Part shown: positions 62,018 to 64,000 of the stretch, piece after piece | Numbering within the stretch: position 1 is the stretch's first letter | How the letters are laid out: each line of letters opens with the position of its first letter | DNA from: Atopsyche davidsoni | Lineage: Eukaryota > Arthropoda > Insecta > Trichoptera > Hydrobiosidae | Direction: 5' to 3' | Assembly: GCA_022113835.1 (NCBI GenBank) | Contig: JAILWY010000010.1 | Coordinates: 10,919,501 to 10,983,500 of the forward strand | DNA: 64,000 bases | Translations under genes and position numbers: made by a program | Notes under the pieces: model-generated | Seen by the model: the letters and a program-made list of their open reading frames with translations, nothing else | Told to the model about the DNA's origin: nothing | Databases searched by the model: none

Positions 62018-63210
62018 CAGGGATGAGCAACACGCGGCCCATCAAATATGTTTATGCGGCCCGCCAAGCATTTTTAAAAATGAATTTATTTTATCGACTT
62101 TCTCCCATCAATATATTGTTATAAAATTAATTATAATAGTAGTACGAGTACATACTAAACCGAAACAATTTTTTGTGACGAGTTACTCACTTGTCGGCAA
62201 CTTGTTCAGTCAAATACTGGCAAAAAAAAATGAAACCCTTTGCGGATAAAGAGAAGATAAAAGAATGTCTGACTGCTGTTGCAGAAATAGCATTTCCTGA
62301 TAAAATAAATATTATTTCATACATTAGTTTATCAAGATTCACCATTGCAAGGAGAATTGAAGACTTGTCCGAGAACATAGCAACAACGCTTTGTGAATGC
62401 ATTGCAAAATTCGAATACTGTTCTTTGGCACTTGATGAGAGTTGCGATATTAGCGATACAGCACAACTGGCTATATTTTTACGTGGTATTGACACCAAAT
62501 TTATTATTACCGAAAAATTGTGTTCACTGATTCCAATCCAAGGGACTACAACCGGCAAAGACTTGTACGATAAACTAAAGTCTGGGTTGGAAAATTTTTC
62601 AATTTCATTAGAACAGATTATTGATATATCGACAGATGGAGCACGAGCAAAGTCAAGCATGGAGGTAGAAGTATCGGGAAGTCTATTTCAAGACATTAAG
62701 AAGGTCACAGGAAGGGAAATATTCGTTAACCACTGCATAGTTCACCAGGAAAATTTGTGTGCGAAAAGATTGAGTTTGCCAAATGTCACAATACCAATAA
62801 TTAAAGTAATCAATTTTATAAAGTCGTGCGCGTTAAATCAACGCGAATTTAAAGAATTCTTGAAAGATTTAAAAACTGAATATGGTGATGTGGTTTTTAA
62901 TTCCGAAGTACGTTGGCTTAGTAGAGGTGCAATGCTAAAAAGAGTATACAACTTAAAAAGCGAAATACAATTGTTCTTGGATATAAAGGGATATGCCTTT
63001 CCTCATTTTGGTAATAAAGAATGGATGTGCGATTTTGGGTTTCTTATCGACATGACTCAGCATCTCAACGATCTTAATGTGGAACTTCAAGGCAAAGGAC
63101 AGTTTATTCACAATAATTCCTCGACTCCATCCATAGCACAAATATTTGATATTCTAAATTATTTACTAGTTTTAACACATCGGCTTACTCTCATATATAA
63201 GTCGTTATAA
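62018..63210 (+). mobile_element. hAT (Charlie-type) element remnant
   Basis: The left end CAGGGATGAGCAACACGCGG, followed by CCC and later GCGGCCCGCC, is typical of hAT/Charlie terminal repeats. It is preceded by TTCTAGAT, a candidate 8-bp target duplication. No matching right terminus is seen before the window end, so the 3' part is lost or replaced. Only about 170 bases separate the terminus from the transposase frame, so the 5' coding part is also deleted. Confidence 0.75.
62230..63210 (+). CDS. hAT transposase fragment, GTF2IRD2/ZBED-like (326 aa)
   Basis: Open from ATG 62230 to TAA 63210 without a break; the same frame is open back to about 62191. It shows FADKEKIKECLTAVAEIAFP, LALDESCDISDTAQLAIFLR (first catalytic Asp region), LIPIQGTTTGKDLYDKL, IDISTDGARA (second Asp), NHCIVHQENLCAKRL, EVRWLSRGAMLKRVYNLKSE and DMTQHLNDLNVELQGKGQ. 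These are the signatures of the hAT domain found in GTF2IRD2 and in Charlie transposons. The BED zinc finger before it, and the C-terminal dimerisation region with the catalytic Glu, are absent; after LQGKGQFI the sequence no longer looks like the family. Probably a truncated transposon gene, although an intact 326-codon frame leaves open recent insertion or co-option. Confidence 0.85.
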   Translation: MKPFADKEKIKECLTAVAEIAFPDKINIISYISLSRFTIARRIEDLSENIATTLCECIAKFEYCSLALDESCDISDTAQLAIFLRGIDTKFIITEKLCSLIPIQGTTTGKDLYDKLKSGLENFSISLEQIIDISTDGARAKSSMEVEVSGSLFQDIKKVTGREIFVNHCIVHQENLCAKRLSLPNVTIPIIKVINFIKSCALNQREFKEFLKDLKTEYGDVVFNSEVRWLSRGAMLKRVYNLKSEIQLFLDIKGYAFPHFGNKEWMCDFGFLIDMTQHLNDLNVELQGKGQFIHNNSSTPSIAQIFDILNYLLVLTHRLTLIYKSL

Positions 63211-64000
63211 ATTAAATTACATAATGGTGACTCGCACGGGACTCCATCATTCCCATGAGATCGGCTTTCACTGATCAGGATGTTTGTCCTCTACACGTGT
63301 AAGATTTTAATAAAAAAAATTCCTGATCGCATTCCAAAGCGGTGACGTACGCGGGAATTCGCCATTTTAAAGCATAATAATGCATAAAGGTCTCGCCCGA
63401 GTGGGCGACTATCGCTTCTTTAAAATAACGAACAATCTCTAGATTCATTTTAATTTTATATACTTCTAAAAATTCAACAAACAGAATTTATCCTGTCATC
63501 GGGTTAGTAACAAACACCATGTTATGTTAATATTTTCTTAGATCACGTTTATTATTTTTGATATCGTTTTGTAGGATCATTGATGCTGGTAACTTTTGAT
63601 TTCGGGGTGTAAAAAAATTATTATCCCTGATTTTACAAGGACGACACGTCTATAAATATCTATTTTTATATTTTTTGCTCTATTACAACAAACTTGTATT
63701 TTTCTAGAACAAACTAAAAAATAATTCAGTGATAAAATTATATATACCCGGTCATCTGACTTATGACCAGAGATAATTTTCATATGACAATCCGGCAATT
63801 CTGTCCTCTCAGAAAAAAGTATTTATCATAATTAATTGATTATGTCTTTGCGTGTCACTAATATAGAAATGCAAACATGGTTTTATTTACGCACGGTGAA
63901 ATCTGCAACTATACCTCGTATTTTGAGCTATGAGCTTAATTGTCAAAAAAAGTAGTTTTGTTGATTTAGAAAAATTGTTTATTATTTTTTTAGAAATAGA
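63211..64000. other. Unassigned DNA after the hAT fragment
   Basis: The hAT right terminus is not found. A GC-richer patch lies at 63320-63420; otherwise AT-rich. Confidence 0.4.

Overview
This window looks like eukaryotic, very probably lepidopteran (butterfly or moth), nuclear DNA. It is strongly AT-rich, split by spliceosomal introns, and full of insect DNA transposons and foldback MITEs. It has no bacterial-type gene layout. The only large gene I can support is an insect discoidin domain receptor tyrosine kinase (Ddr) on the + strand.

Positions 1-34,045 hold no exon I can recognise. They are AT-rich non-coding DNA, either a long 5' intron of Ddr or upstream intergenic DNA. This part carries a 339-bp Helitron, a likely larger Helitron remnant, several foldback elements, a dead DD34D mariner (11758-13055), a dead Tigger/pogo element (14925-16343), a 526-bp element with 85-bp terminal inverted repeats (27962-28487), and a short unassigned minus-strand reading frame (32003-32344). 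Scattered GC-rich blocks without coding signal could be regulatory elements.

Positions 34,046-54,886 hold 14 phase-compatible Ddr exons, about 871 residues. They run from the middle of the discoidin domain through a discoidin-like domain, a Gly-Gly-Ala stalk, a transmembrane helix, a proline- and tyrosine-bearing juxtamembrane region and a complete tyrosine kinase domain to the stop codon. The signal peptide and the first part of the discoidin domain are missing. The activation segment reads Asp-His-Ala where kinases normally have Asp-Phe-Gly, and the gatekeeper position is Val. The Ddr intron 42374-50208 contains two short spliced genes on the opposite strand, coding for small lysine-rich proteins. 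One has a TAA stop just before an intron that leads in frame into another exon-like segment. The intron 40073-42223 holds a second, 677-bp Helitron copy of the family seen at 1.7-2.0 kb.

Positions 54,887-62,017 contain the Ddr 3' UTR and gene-poor DNA. A hAT (Charlie/GTF2IRD2-like) transposase fragment lies at 62018-63210, and the last 0.8 kb is unassigned. The host genes form one story: a collagen-receptor-type kinase with nested antisense small genes. Everything else is transposon sediment or uncharacterised non-coding DNA.
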